A stretch of 64,000 nucleotides of DNA, taken from Hydractinia symbiolongicarpus. Lineage: Eukaryota; Cnidaria; Hydrozoa; Anthoathecata; Hydractiniidae. This document shows, in pieces, positions 37,289-49,945 of the stretch. Both the position numbers and the translations under genes were made by a program. The notes below the pieces were generated by a model. It was given only the letters and a program-made list of their open reading frames with translations, ran no database searches and had not been told where the DNA came from. The DNA lies in contig NC_079876.1 of assembly GCF_029227915.1 (NCBI RefSeq), positions 18,602,001 to 18,666,000 of the forward strand, in the 5' to 3' direction. Position 1 is the stretch's first letter. Each line of letters begins with the position of its first letter.

Positions 37289-38395
37289 AGGATTTTTTAC
37301 GATAATAAACATCATCGAAATACAAAATTTTCATAGTTAAAATAGCATTGCTAGCCTATGAGAGTGTAGTGTATTCGCTTTTTTATACCTGTTTAGTTCA
37401 TAACATTAAGAAGGTTTTTTGATGACATATCTTTTAGGTAATAGCTTAAAAATCCTGACTTTAAAAAATGCCTTCTGCCTTGTTACGCAGAAGACCCCTA
37501 GCTGCAATGCCTGTCAAGCTTAATAGATGTTATTTAACTCATGTCATTAAACACTTCTAACAAGTCATTCTATCTTCATATTGTGGCATGCATTGCGTAA
37601 CAACTTTGCTGTAAAATTACGAAGCTGTCTATTTCGCATGGATTCATGCATGTTTAATCGTGAAGATGGCCTTACACTTGCAAGTTAAAGTTGTGACAGT
37701 TTCATTTAAGTTTTAACCAAAAGATTACCAGAAACCCCGCCGATTATAATGGTTAATGTTTTAGGCTCTTGACAAAACGCAAGTAGTCACATTTGACGTT
37801 TATTGAGAGTTGTTTGATTTATTGTAATTTGTACACACACTTTGACTTTTTGTATACTGTCGGTCTTGATTTACGATGTGGCTGGTAAGACTTTTTGTGA
37901 TGGTATACTAAGTCCACCTAATATTGATGTGGGTGGTGAGTTTTCAGTCAGTTTCATTAATGAAGAATCCGTAAGTTACGAAGAAGTAAATTCCTCTATT
38001 ATCGCATAATTTATTATTTTAGAAAATTTCTTCTTCAGAAAGGTCATCTGATCATGTTTGTGTTTGTTTTGGCCAATGGTATATTGTTTGTGACTTCTAG
38101 GACAACCAGTATGTGTAGAATGATTGCAATGACATAAATAGTCATAGAAGCTGGTACGCCTTGCGTCATACTCTCTGCAAAGGAGATTTCTTTTCAATTA
38201 AGGATGAGCACATAAGATGTAGCAATTTATAAAGAAATTTTGCAATCTCCGAGCGAACAAATTATACATTGTAAAAGAAGGCATTACGATTCACACTGTC
38301 GAATGCATTAGACTGCTTCCGTATCGTTCTCCCTAAAGATGCTTTTTCATTAGATGGATCGCAATTTAACACTTCCTTTTTTTACCAGTGCAAAC

Positions 38396-38650
38396 CTAAA
38401 GAGATCCAACTGATTTTGTGATGTCGTTTGTTAATGTTTTTACAACATCCTTTCCAATAATGCGTCGCAGAATTTCAACAACACTAGTTGACCTTAATCC
38501 TAGATCTTTGTTAACTAGTATTAAATGTGTGCTTCTAATGATGTATCCTTTTTTTTCTATGTATAACTTACTAATTCCATAAGCAATGCCTTTCCGCAGA
38601 GTTTTATCAAATGATTTATCAGCAACATTCTTTTCTTTATCCTCGACCAT
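38396..38650 (-). pseudogene. Fossil fragment of the same reverse transcriptase family
   Basis: The minus-strand peptide LILVNKDLGLRSTSVVEIL followed by RRIIGKDVVKTL matches the [20 protein letters not shown] region of the element at 20473-23527, up to AAGSL/KSVGSL. The remainder is not recognisable. It lies in intron 5 of gene B and is a heavily decayed insertion. Confidence 0.6.
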
Positions 38651-40449
38651 TGCTCAAAATTTGGGGAATTTGTCCTAGGAGTGGTAGCCGTGGTAGAATT
38701 GACAGATGTAGTTCGAGAATCCTGCGCAAGGACTAATAGATTCTGTGCGCAAAAGCCATACAATTGAATCATCTCTCAATGATTCAGATGCTTGTTTTTG
38801 ACGCCAGTTAAGCATCCCGTTATCCGGGGCAACTCACTTTTACCAGTTCATAGTAAAGCTGATTTTCGTGCAGTTTGACGTGATATGATAATAACGGCGC
38901 CATAGACGGTGGTCTAATGTCACAGAATAGTTTTTGACCAAAAAAACGGCAAACCCATATTCACTAAAGTAATTTTAAGCATATAGTGTTATTTTGGAGA
39001 AATTTTAAGCTTCGATGATGTCACCAAGGAGGATCAAAAAGAGAAACAGGTAAATCAAAGTGATGTCCACTTAAAATCTACTTGAATTTCCTTTCTTTAC
39101 GCGCTCCTTTGAAACCTATCTGTTTCGCCGCTTTTGCTGCATTTTTACAAACCGAGAGTGAGGCGAGTGTTTTAACGACAAAACAGAACTTTCAATAAAC
39201 ACGTTAAGAACTAAAGATAAAAAACACTTGTGTTGTTGAACTATCAGAATACTGGTGAAGTTTATTTCCCTACTTGCAAATCGATCTACCTGGTATTTGG
39301 ATCTTGTATTTCGCCCTAAGATGTGATATAATTTTATATCTTGTAGATAATTCTGTATGTACCGTCCTAACACAGCGTTAGTTAATAGTTTGACAAAATA
39401 AAAAATAAATAAAAAGAGCATATTAGTACATATCTTTTTCTGCAAAGTTAATAAATTTATGGTACAGATCTGTTTTCGGTGACTATTGTTTCTTTCATAG
39501 AACTAGAGAAAATATTAATGATTTGTTCCTATCTCAAATTATGTGTTGTTCGTTTGATGATTTACTCCAATATGTTAGCGCTTTTCATTTTTCGAGATTT
39601 TTCGCTTGTAATTGTACTATATATTGTACTATATATATATATTCGGTTGATTTTTACTTACTTTTTCATACATCACCAGAGTGTTTAAAAGCTGGTTTTT
39701 AAACAATCAATTTGCAAAACAAACGAGTTTTTACAGCTAGAAAAATAATTTAAAATTTATGCAGAAATAACAATAAGCAAGAATTACTGCTATAATTTTC
39801 GATCGAGATTTCAAAACTTTTATTTACAAAATTGAATATAAGAAAAATCCGCAACTTGGCGATCATCAAAGGATGGTTTTAATAGAAATTGTTGAACTTC
39901 CTCTTTTTTCAAATTCATTGTTCTAACAGAGAAAGTTCTGACATAAGCAAAAAAACATTTTTCCACTTCATGACGTACTATAAGAGTTCCCTGTTTGATT
40001 CCGCTTAAAAAATCTTATCAAAAGTTATAGAGTGAAGCAGACCCAGCCATGTCCAGTCTAAACATGTTCTAAATACCACGAACCGAATAGGGTTGATGCA
40101 ATTAGCAGAATAAGGTACTTTTCCTCGCATGTGATGTCCATTTAACCATCCATAACTTTATTTCCGTTACTGAATTTTTAAAATCATTGCATTGCAGTTA
40201 TAACTTTGTGGCACAACAATTTGCAAAAAGTTGAAAATAACTGACATCATCTTCTGCGTGAGGAACTCAGGACTGCCTCGGGCGAAAATTGGACTAATTT
40301 CCAAAAACTGGGCTAAACCTTCTTTTTTGAAACATTCATGAAAAAAACGTTTAAACAATAATATCTCTTCAACTGTTCTTCAAAATACAAAGTACACGAT
40401 TTTAAAAATATTTTTAATCACCAGAAAAAATTAAATATCAAACTTCTAC

Positions 40450-40562
40450 ATATTTTTTTGTGTATGGACGCGTCATTGTTGCCGTCATCAAGCTTCCAAT
40501 AACAAATCTTGACTATTGTTTTTCTACTTTAGTGGATTTTTTCACAAGCTAACTGACTAGTT
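40450..40562 (+). mobile_element. Helitron-like 3' end next to gene B last exon
   Basis: GTGGATTTTTTCAC, AAGCTAACTGA, then CTAG follow the family's hairpin plus terminus pattern. The end lies about 15 bp upstream of the exon 6 acceptor of gene B, so the insertion borders the branch point/polypyrimidine region. The left boundary is not resolved. Confidence 0.4.
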
Positions 40563-40658
40563 AATGTTACTTTCTAGTGCTCTAGAAAAGCCTTACCAGA
40601 ACATTACCGAGATTGTTCGCACCAACATTTGTCATTAATTCTGCGTGAAATTAAAGCT

Positions 40659-40862
40659 ATGAAAAAAGAACTCAAAACTTTGAATACAATGCAAAAAGAG
40701 TTCAATAGTATGAAAAGAGATTTGAAAAGTATGGATATAATGCAAAGAGAGTTCCAAACTATAAAAATTGAAGAATTGGAATGTATGAATGTAGTGCGCA
40801 AAGATAAGATGACAATGCAAAAGGAAATCGACAGTATGAAAACCAAATTCAATCGTTTGTAA
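40659..40862 (+). repeat. Coiled-coil repeat units in gene B last exon
   Basis: Two clean 51-bp units start at 40659 and 40710 (MKKELKTLNTMQKEFNS, then MKRDLKSMDIMQREFQT). Units decay beyond 40760, before the TAA stop. Confidence 0.65.
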
Positions 40863-41006
40863 ACTACAATGAAAACACAATTCGAAGGAATTAAAGGAGA
40901 ATTAAAAAGTATGAATGTAATGAAAAAGCATGTGATGACAATGCAAAAAGAAGTCGATGGTATGAAAAAAGAATTAAAACGATTGGATACAATACAATCA
41001 AAATAA

Positions 41007-44000
41007 TCAAAAGAATTGGAACGCATAAAAGAGAATTCCAAATAACAAGAAAAGATGAAGAGTTCTTAGAGATTAAGTGAGAAAGTAGTTTTGAAAAAAA
41101 TTGTATAGAACGTGGGAAGGTTTGCAAGTAAGCTATAAATATAATTTTATGTAATCTGTTTTGACGCTTTATTTTTTTAGTTAGCAGTTATTTGCGAATG
41201 TATTAAAGTTAATTTGAGAAAGCCTCGAAATGTGTTGGTTATGAAAACCACTCTGTTAATGGATGATTTATTCCCTCGTGCTTACTTCTTCTCCATAACT
41301 CTTTATCCGTGATAGCTAAGTTTTTCTAGGAAAATTTCAAGAAAATTTTTTTTGGACTCTGGCAACCTTTTTTTTTAATAGAGTAATATAGTAAGGAGAT
41401 TTTTTTCTGAAAACACAACTTATCCATTTCTTCCGGTATTTCTAATTCTGTATAGCCATTGTTTTCCTTAAAAAACATTCTTATCCAAAGACGAACTCAA
41501 CAAGCTTGTCACAAACGTTGCAAAAAATTTGAAAAATAATTTGTGATATGTTAGGCTTACTTTTTTATGCTAACTTTTTTGCTTTTCTACATATCTAGCT
41601 GCTAAAGCGTTTAACGAGGAAAATTGATCATTGCAAGGACTACAGCGAGGACTGTATTGACTGCTGCTAGATAGGTGTAAAGTTCAACAAATTTCCAAAG
41701 TTTTCACCCAATACCAAAGGCACAAGAAATGTCAGAAAGAAGAAAGTTATATCAGACCTTTAAACGGAGTTTGCGTTAGGTAGCTATAATCTGTGACAAA
41801 AATATTGCGGCAAAATGTCATTGGTTTGGTAATTTTTTAAGTATGGATAAAGTAAGTTGTGTGCCTGATACCGTGAGTTTTCGAATTATAAGCAAATTAT
41901 AGTGGAATGAAAAAGTTGCTCTTTTCAAATAAACGATTTTAGCTAAAAGGAATGGTTTATTTTAAAAGGCCTTAAAAGATCCTTTTTCTGGTGAAGTTAG
42001 TCGGGTGGACATACTTAATGTTCGTCAATAGCCATATTATTTCAATTCAAAATTTTATTTCGCTTAACACAAAAATTTTTTCCGGGTGGTTTCCTAAAAT
42101 GGGGAGAGTTGAATTTCTGTAGATACACACATGTTTTATATAGCCCAGCGCATATTCATAAATGATATGGAGTAAGACGTAAGAAACTGCCTGTTTATTC
42201 TGCTACTACTTTCCATAATGTTTCATCATGGGGACACAAAATTTAATTATTAAAAGCTCGTGAGCTTGTATTAAAACGCAAATGTGTCCTACAAGAATGG
42301 AAATTTTTGCCTCTCTGAGCACCGACACGGGAGTCGTCTCGTGTTCGAATCTCATCTTGGTAACTATTTTTACTTTTTTTTCTTTTTTCTTTTTTAAAAA
42401 GATAAGACAAGTGTTCAAAACACTTGTTTGACTAACTAGTAAATAAAGGTGTTTCTACCAAACTTTTTAAAAGTGAATGTAGGCAGAATTAACTGAATTA
42501 ATGAATTTCGCGAATTTTGGGGTTTGCGGGTTTGTGGTCTTTCTTCTTCCTGTCAGTCGGTTCAACCAAGACGGACCCATCGAAAATTAAAAGTTCGAGG
42601 AATTTTCCGTTCAGGAAGATCTCACAAATCAATTTTGAAAAATAAGTGTGTAACAAATATTATTGCGTATCTGAATAGTAAAATATGTCGTGTCTAACTT
42701 CGTAACAAAAATCCCAATTTGATAGACAGCTTTTTGTAAACTTTATTCGCGAGGTTGTTTGCGTATATCATACGTCTTGTTTTCTTTAATTCACCGTGAA
42801 AATAACAGCATATATAGCCCGTAATTAAATCTCGACAAAGATTAGCTATCAGCTAAGAACATAAATGAAGTTGTAGTGCCTGATGCTGTGAGTTTTCAAA
42901 TTCTAAATAGATTAAAGTGGAATGAAGAAGTTGCTTATTACAAACCAACAATTTTAGCTTAAAAGAATGGTTTACTTTAGAAGGCCTCGAAATTTTCTTG
43001 TTTTTTTTAGCTAGTCAGAATGTAGATAAAATGTTTGCTAGGAAAAGTTTCATATTTTTGCGCTAGTGAAATAACAGGTCCGCTAAAGTACGAAATTTTA
43101 TTTATTTAAAAAAACGTATTTGATACACAAAAAGTGTTATTTATTTTTATAAAGTATATTTTATGTGTTTTTGTCCTGATTTTCGATCTGCTTTCTTTCA
43201 CACAGACTTTTGTAAAGGCAGTACTCTTATTCGACTGGTCACTAGAGATATACTAAAATATGCTCTCCAGCGTGGAGTTAGACATATGGTACAGAAGTTT
43301 TTTTAATAAAGTCTTGCAGGGTTAAAAATACTCAAACGATTTCATTGTCAAGCGTACAGAAAATTTTGACCTTATAACCGAGGTGTGTTTATGAAACTAA
43401 CCGCCACTAACCATCTCTATCTCCAGCCCTTTTATGCATTTTAAGTTTTTATTTGCGCTTTATAAAAAACGCTTTTTAACGCCTTGCGTATTTTTAACAC
43501 CCAATTTTGTTGAAAAAATGGACAAACTGGTTTAAAATTTTTGACAAGGCACTTGTCTTGTGTTAAAAAATATAAAGACCCATACAAATCTTTTAATATT
43601 TATGTACTGTCAACATACTACTTTATTGAAGGTAAAACACGCTATTTTGTATTTTTTTTATACGTCACGTTGGACAAATGGAACACATTTCTGGTGCATT
43701 AATTTCTCTTTGACGCCATAATAAAATTAAAGGCGAGAAAAATATTGAAGATACACTAAACACCTATTACCCGTGTTGAGAGTAGTGACTGTATTTCCTA
43801 AACTGTAGTAAAAGTATATATTCATTTAAAGTTAGATAAGATTCCTATAAAATGGTGCGATATTTATCATAAGAAATGAATTAAGAAGACATAAGAAATA
43901 TTCGAACGCCTTTTTCGAGTTGCTGACTATAAAGTCAACGTACAGGAATTTAAATGTTATCGCATCAAAATCACACTAAATTTACTTCATTTTGGAAGAA

Positions 44001-46446
44001 GTTAACATGTCGGACCATAATTTCTTTTTTTTGACCATAATTTTCATCTTCATCTTCATAAATAGTTGTACTTTCAACCAAATAATTTAAACGTACAAGG
44101 AGTAAAAACTTTCCGGAATATTGAAACTTAAACTTGAATTTTATTAAAAATAACTTAAGACATGTCTCTTTTCAATCTTTTTTCATGTTGGAAATTTATA
44201 AATTAAATGCTTTCCAATGATATAAATTAATAATGATATAAAGGACATGAAAATATGCCAAGAAATACTATTTAGCTGTTTCACGAATTCTGAAAACCAA
44301 ATTAAACCCTGTTTATGAAAGTGCATGTTGAAGAGCACTGGTCGACGGCTACCTGCTAGGGTATATTCTTTATTTATATACCAAATATATATAAGGAATT
44401 CAGTTTAATAATGTTAAAGTGTATGTAAACAGCAAGTAAGAAAAAGAGGTAGCTAATTGAACTGGGGTGGAACAGACAGAAAAACTTTAATTTGTGGAGA
44501 AATTTATGCCTAAAATTTGAGAAAAAATATCTTCCGAAAAAGAATGACCACTTTAGATATTATTATAAGAGCATGATGGTGGTGGAAAAGAGGTTTGAGA
44601 AAGTAATATGAAATACTATTTGCAGGATGTTAAATACAGACTAAAACATTTCAGTGCAAACGTAAATATGTTGAATTATATGCTTAGACCAGGCGCGTAT
44701 CTAACCAATTTATAAAAATACAATTAGCGAAAAGTCTTGGAATTGTATGCATAGGTTTTCAGACCTCATGTAAAAAAATGACCGCTCCAGCAGCCTGTTT
44801 CGCCCAATATCAGGGCTTCTTAACATACGTGGTTAAACGATATATAGTGAAAATATAGTTCGTTAAGTTCGAAATGAACAGCCTTACTGCCGCTCTGGAA
44901 ACCAGATACTGTCGGCTGGAGTGAGGCCGAGGTATTTTAAGAAATATAATATTATAATTGATACACAAAGGATATCATTGTTGGTTTAAGGGTATTTAAG
45001 GAAAGTTAAGGTAAGGTTCTGTCTTTAAGAACAATGATCACCCCCAGATAAACCTTTCTTACCATGAATCAACATATTGCAAAACTAAGGATAACTGTCT
45101 TTTATTAGATGTATCTGATTCTTCGTTAGCTAAAATGGAAAAATATTTTCAGTGACTATATCGGCAATATTTTTTTTTCTATTTAGTGCAGAATTTTTTT
45201 ACATCAAAGGAGATGATTTCTGAGGTTTATCTCTTCAATCACTCCCTTTAATTTAGGAGATTTAAGAAATTATTCCATTTTTTAACTTTGATCTTGTCTT
45301 TTACATAATAATTTAAGGTCGATATAATGTTATGTTAGACCCATTAAGCTTAGAATTATACAAGAATTTTTACGGTGCCATTACTTAGAGTGAACTTATG
45401 ACAGCTAAAAAAAGAGTGCACATACATTTATACAGATAGAAATTTGCGAAAGGTGTGTGTAACAGAAAGTGTCAAATATTAGAATTTCAACTCCCTTAAA
45501 TATGTACTATATATAATCAAGTCAACATAATACTACGTTTTGGTAGATAAGTCGCGAAAGACATCTGTATATGGAATTTTTTTATTTTGTGCAATTTAAA
45601 ATTTACAGAAGAATAAGCAGATGTTCAGCAGGCAAAATCGGATATCCGTAATTTTTCAGTCGAGCTTGAGATATTCCACGACGTGCAGCGGAGTTGAATA
45701 TCAACAAAACGAGACTGAATAATTGCGATATCCGATTTTACCGCGCTGAATATCTATTTTATCATGCACCATTGGAGTGGAATCAGATGACAAAAACAAT
45801 TTATTTTGTTTAACACAATCAGCAATTTTTCAAACCATAACAGAATCACACTTTACAATTTTCAAAACAAAGGTTACAAAAAAAATTTATAGTTTAAATG
45901 TGCAGTTTGAAATCGATATACTTCCGTCACATTGGTTTTCGACTGACGGATCCTTAGAGTTGTTCCTGTCACTAAAGTGGCGAATCTCTCCATGTTTTAT
46001 TTTGTTTTTGTCTTTTTCGTTGTTCTTGTTTCTTGTTGTTCTAAAACATTCGCGTTTCGGTTATTATCAGCTCTCCATCTGATTGCTTATGTTTTGTGCA
46101 CTACTATCGAAAACAATAAAGATGGAGTGCGATATCATACATCCTTTGTTTCATAACGTTCTTATTTTTTATTAGTTTTACCTTTCCAGCTGATTGACTT
46201 GCATTAAATTTTTGAATGCATTAAATTTTTGAATGAACTATATAAAAACGAAATATAAATGCCGGAGAAACTGTCGAATATCACAAGCAAATGTTCGATA
46301 TCGGATATCTGCTGAGATTTTCGACTTTCGGCTAACGACTGCACAAATAACCAAAAATATTCCGTCAGACGCTCTAGTCTGAGGCGCATGATAATTTAAC
46401 ATATTTTATTTTATTGATGTTAAGCATTAAAAAAAGTAGAAGCGCA
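41007..46446. other. Intergenic sequence between genes B and C
   Basis: No exon supported. A local duplication links about 41850-41985 to 42880-42995 (shared GTGAGTTTTC, GTGGAATGAA and AATGGTTTA blocks). A B-box-like GTGTTCGAATCTC occurs at 42338-42350 without a foldable tRNA. A segment near 45290-45380 resembles one upstream of gene D (52945-53035). The open frame at 45777-46082 ends in a hydrophobic stretch but has no motif. Confidence 0.35.
45619..45755. repeat. Inverted repeat / fold-back element
   Basis: AGATGTTCAGCAGG..AAAATCGGATATC at 45619-45646 is mirrored by GATATCCGATTTTACC..GCTGAATATCT at 45727-45755, leaving an 80-nt loop. A related CGATATCGGATATCTGCTGA occurs at about 46295, so the motif is dispersed locally. 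Confidence 0.65.
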
Positions 46447-48373
46447 ATGTCTGGAGGATTTAATTTTGAAGTCGCTGAAGAAGTGAGACGAGATTTTTAT
46501 TGCGTCATCTGTCTTAATCTAATGAGAAATGCTATGCAGGGCCTGTTACGAAATAGGTTGACCTCATGAAAGAAAAATTAAACTTTGTTTAATCCTGTCA
46601 AAGATACGTTTTTAACAGTGCATAACAATTATATTTTCTTAGTTTGAAATAGAAAATGTCACAACATCTCAATTCTTAAATTTTTTTTACCACGATTTTA
46701 AGTTGACGATGAAAAATTTATGTCGGACGGAAAATTATAATTACTTTTCGCTCGAGAATGAAAATCTACTGATCTCTAATAGCTGTTGTCATTGTTTCAA
46801 AACAACACCAATATTTTAAAAAAAGTTATCCTTTTTTCTCAAAAACAAGTTTCGAAAGCCTTATTTACAAAAAAGTTGAAAATTTTCCGTCCGACATAAA
46901 ATTTAATCTAAAAGTTGTAATTTTTAATACAAAAAAATGTTTTCCAGAGTTGAAAATATCCCTTCCCATCTCGTTTATGAGCTGTGGAGTTTATTTTATT
47001 ACATTTTAAAAATATATGCATCTTGTTTTCGATATATTTTTATTTTTTAAAAGAAATTCCGTCCGACATAATTTCTAAAATTGGCCTGAGCTAGCTTGTG
47101 GTCATGGAATGTGCAAAAGTTGTTTAGAAGGCCTAAAAAAGAGTAGCAGTGAATTTTTGAAAGTTCTGATTTACATAAGATAAGGGTATCAATGCATTTG
47201 TATTATGCTCTGTTTAGGAAAGGTTTTATCTGTCCAACTTGTCGAAGAAAAGTAGATATCAATTCTGTGAGTGACTTTTTAGGATTGAACTTTCCATCTC
47301 TAGCTACATTTTTACGAGTGTTATAAAGTTGTAACCCTATCCAAGCTGGGGTATACGGGCAAAGAGTGATGCCAGAAGGATGAGGTGAAGGGCGCAAGAA
47401 ATAGATACACTAAGACTTCTCTTGTGTAGGATTGGAAATCATAAAACGTGGTGGGAAACTTATGTCTCAAATAATGACTGTCACTAATGATTTGCTGAAG
47501 TCAGGATTTTTGTTACAAATTTAATGACCTATTGTTTTGCACATAAAATATTCAAATTAACGATAACATGAAATAATACAAAAATGTCTAAGCTGTGTTT
47601 CTTGGGAAGGTTCTCAAATATTCTTTGCTAAAAAATGCGCGTTAGCCATGAAAAAAGCAAATCCCTCGATAAAAAGCAATATGACAGACTCAGTCGAGCA
47701 AACTACAAAGCAGACCTAGCTCTATTAAAAGGAAAAAAAAACTCACCAAAACCTGTTATTCGCACATAAGTAAATTATATTTATATTCTGTATAAACAGA
47801 TAACTTCTTTAGTAAATTTAAATATGCTAAATATGTACGAATAACTGGAAATTTTATCTATTAAGCCATAATCGATTAACTTATTAAAGCGCGATTTCGA
47901 AAAAATGTCTGATGACTAAAATAAGATGTTGGAACGAGTTTTTGATTAAAAGATGCATTTTTACTTATTTTGGTCAAGGTAATTAATTTTAGATAGTACG
48001 CAGGACGCCAAAGTCACAAAAACTTAGAACAAAAAGCGAAATAACTGAAAAACGTGTTTTTAGGAAGAGCCCACAATGTTTAAAATACATATATCAAGTA
48101 ATATATCAAGAAACTGAAGCCATGGGTGGCCAATCCTTAATGTTTTCAATGGAAACCCCTCTGATGGTTAAAGAAGACTAACCTCACTCTGTAGAGCAGA
48201 CAAACCTCTATCGTATGAAAACTGAGACCTGACAGGTTTTTTAATGAAAAAATTACTCTTATAATTATTACCCTCTACTCATATTATGGCTTTAACTATT
48301 TATAGGTGACTCCAGCTAAAATGAGAGACAGGATCATTTTATCAGTGAAAGTTAAATGTGTGTGTTTCCATTT
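46447..48373 (+). pseudogene. Gene C: truncated RING/TRAF-finger paralogue
   Basis: Exon 1 starts at 46447 with MSGGFNFEVAEEVRRDFYCV. It is interrupted after codon CAG (46537-46539) by foreign sequence to 47090, then resumes with CTAGCTTGTGGTCATGGAAT, preserving the RING frame across the excised insert. The exon 1 donor seen in A and D is deleted. Exon 2 (47219-47267) is open and encodes CPTCRRKVD. Exon 3 starts at 48306 (VTPAKMRDRIILSVKVKC) but ends in unrelated sequence and a TAA at 48371-48373. No exon 4, 5 or 6 was found before gene D. The protein could not contain TRAF fingers or the coil, so this is a 5' remnant. Confidence 0.7.
46540..47090. mobile_element. 551-bp insertion splitting the gene C RING exon
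   Basis: The insert is defined by comparison with A. It begins GGCCTGTTACGAAATAGG and ends AATTGGCCTGAG, so GGCCTG occurs near both ends. The word TCCGTCCGACATAA occurs twice on the plus strand (46889 and 47059 areas) and once inverted (46716-46732), giving an internal inverted arrangement. It has no open frame. An intron is unlikely because no GT directly follows CAG. Confidence 0.6.
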
Positions 48374-49899
48374 TTAATATTTTCTCTTTATATTCTACGG
48401 TTTTTGCGTCAAATTTTTTGATTTGTAAATTTTTTGATTAGTAAAGCTACCGAGTGGTTCCAGTCCAATGTAGCGGTATGAAAATTTTTCAGAGTTGTGG
48501 AATGTTATTTGTTATTAAGCTTTATAGTATTCACCGGTCCTGGTTATTTCGCCTAAATTAAGTAATTTTATCGATAGGTTTTTGTTTACTTTTATCTGAA
48601 GTTTCGGCAAGTACGAAATTTAACTGGTCAAAATCCATTAAAGCTGGTCCGTGGATTAGTCTACGTGTTCACCGTCCTTTTAAGCCGCATTACGTGCATC
48701 TCGCTACTCGCAGTACCATTTCGCATGACACGTTTTGCAACATACATAAGATATAAAATATACGTAACATAACATAACTCTTGTAACGCTTCACAGAGTT
48801 TACCTGAAAAAGTCGGTTGGTGATTTTTGTTTAATTTTAGCTTATTTTTCAAATATTTAACTTGTTACATCATGTTAAAATTTATTCTGGAACAAAAATG
48901 AATGTCGTTTAAAGTAAAGAATTTCAACAAACCTATCAAAATCTTCAGTTCATATTTAGTTGACTAGCTATCCTGTAGTTGATGTTAGCTTTTACTAAAT
49001 CATCAAAGTGTAGCTACCTAGCTAACCCATAATTTCTTTGTTTCTGTTATTAAGCCATTTAAGGCTGTCTTAGTTGTTTAACTGAGACATCTGGCAGTTA
49101 AGAGGGTGAACAATATGCAATACTGAAGGAAATATATTTGCAGAATTAGATTTTCTGCCTTGGAAGTTGTATTTTTTTGTATTTTGTAAAAATCTAATAA
49201 GGGAGAACTACCGCAATGACTAATTTTAGTAGAATTGCTGTTTCAAAAATAGTCACGTACAAAATGCAAAAAAGCTGTTTTTTGCTTATTTAGTATACTC
49301 CTCAGTAGCAGTTCTTCCTTAAATTTAGTGTTAATTTTTATTGGAAAGGACAGCAAACAATATTACCAAAGTAACAACCTCAAGTTGATTTTAAATTTAT
49401 ATACTACCCGCTAAATGCTGTTGACATTTCTGGTTAACATTTTTGGTGGGGAAATTTTATTTTGCATCGATATAAAATCATTTGTGGGAGATGCCTAAAT
49501 ATATAACTGTTTATAGGCCAAGATAAAACGGTGGATTTTCAAATTCAAAGTTATAAAGTTTTAAATGATTTTTTGTGTTTTAAGATTGTATGTGTCAAAT
49601 CATTTTCTTGACAATTGTAAAGAAATAATTTTTTCTAGTATTAAAATTTACACTTTGTCCAATTTTATGCAATACACTGAAATAACACATTGCTATAATT
49701 GTAATTTTGTAATAATATATGGGTAAAGACAATATGCACAATGTAGAAGCAATGGTTGTATATCTGTTGATTTGACTCCTCACAAGCCATTCTTTTTTAT
49801 ATTTATGACTAAACGTTTGTGAGAAAGGCCAAGCATATTCAGACTTTACATACTCCTCGTCAACTGCTCTTATTGACATTTAAAATTAGGAGTTTAGTA

Positions 49900-49945
49900 G
49901 GGGTAAGGGAGGGGAGTATGGGGAGAGGGAGTTGGGGGAAGGGGG
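49900..49945 (+). other. Potential G-quadruplex tract
   Basis: Seven runs of three to five G (GGGG, GGG, GGGG, GGGG, GGG, GGGGG, GGGGG) are separated by short linkers within 46 nt. This is striking in such AT-rich DNA and satisfies the usual four-run G-quadruplex pattern. Confidence 0.7.

Larger units (their letters stand above)
31384..41006 (+). pseudogene. Gene B: RING/TRAF-finger paralogue with multiple lesions
   Basis: Six exons align with gene A: 31384-31533, about 31558-31610, 32992-33095, 34698-34862, 36578-36653 and 40578-41006. Exon 1 keeps the first six RING ligands (CGHGMCRRC) but has an in-frame TGA at 31528 after an 8-nt loss. Intron 1 has shrunk to about 25 nt and lost its AG. 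Exon 3 lacks the first G of its first codon. Exon 4 keeps 55 codons but has KR for QC and NNQ for NHE, removing finger ligands. Exon 5 is 76 instead of 78 nt. The coiled coil stops at TAA 40860-40862 and again at 41004-41006. No single frame joins RING, fingers and coil. A shorter transcript using exon 4 or exon 6 alone cannot be excluded. Confidence 0.7.

Noticed and set aside
46540-47090. Insertion in gene C read as a spliceosomal intron
   Set aside because: No GT follows CAG at the left boundary. Using the nearest GT adds five bases and shifts frame, so an inserted element is preferred.
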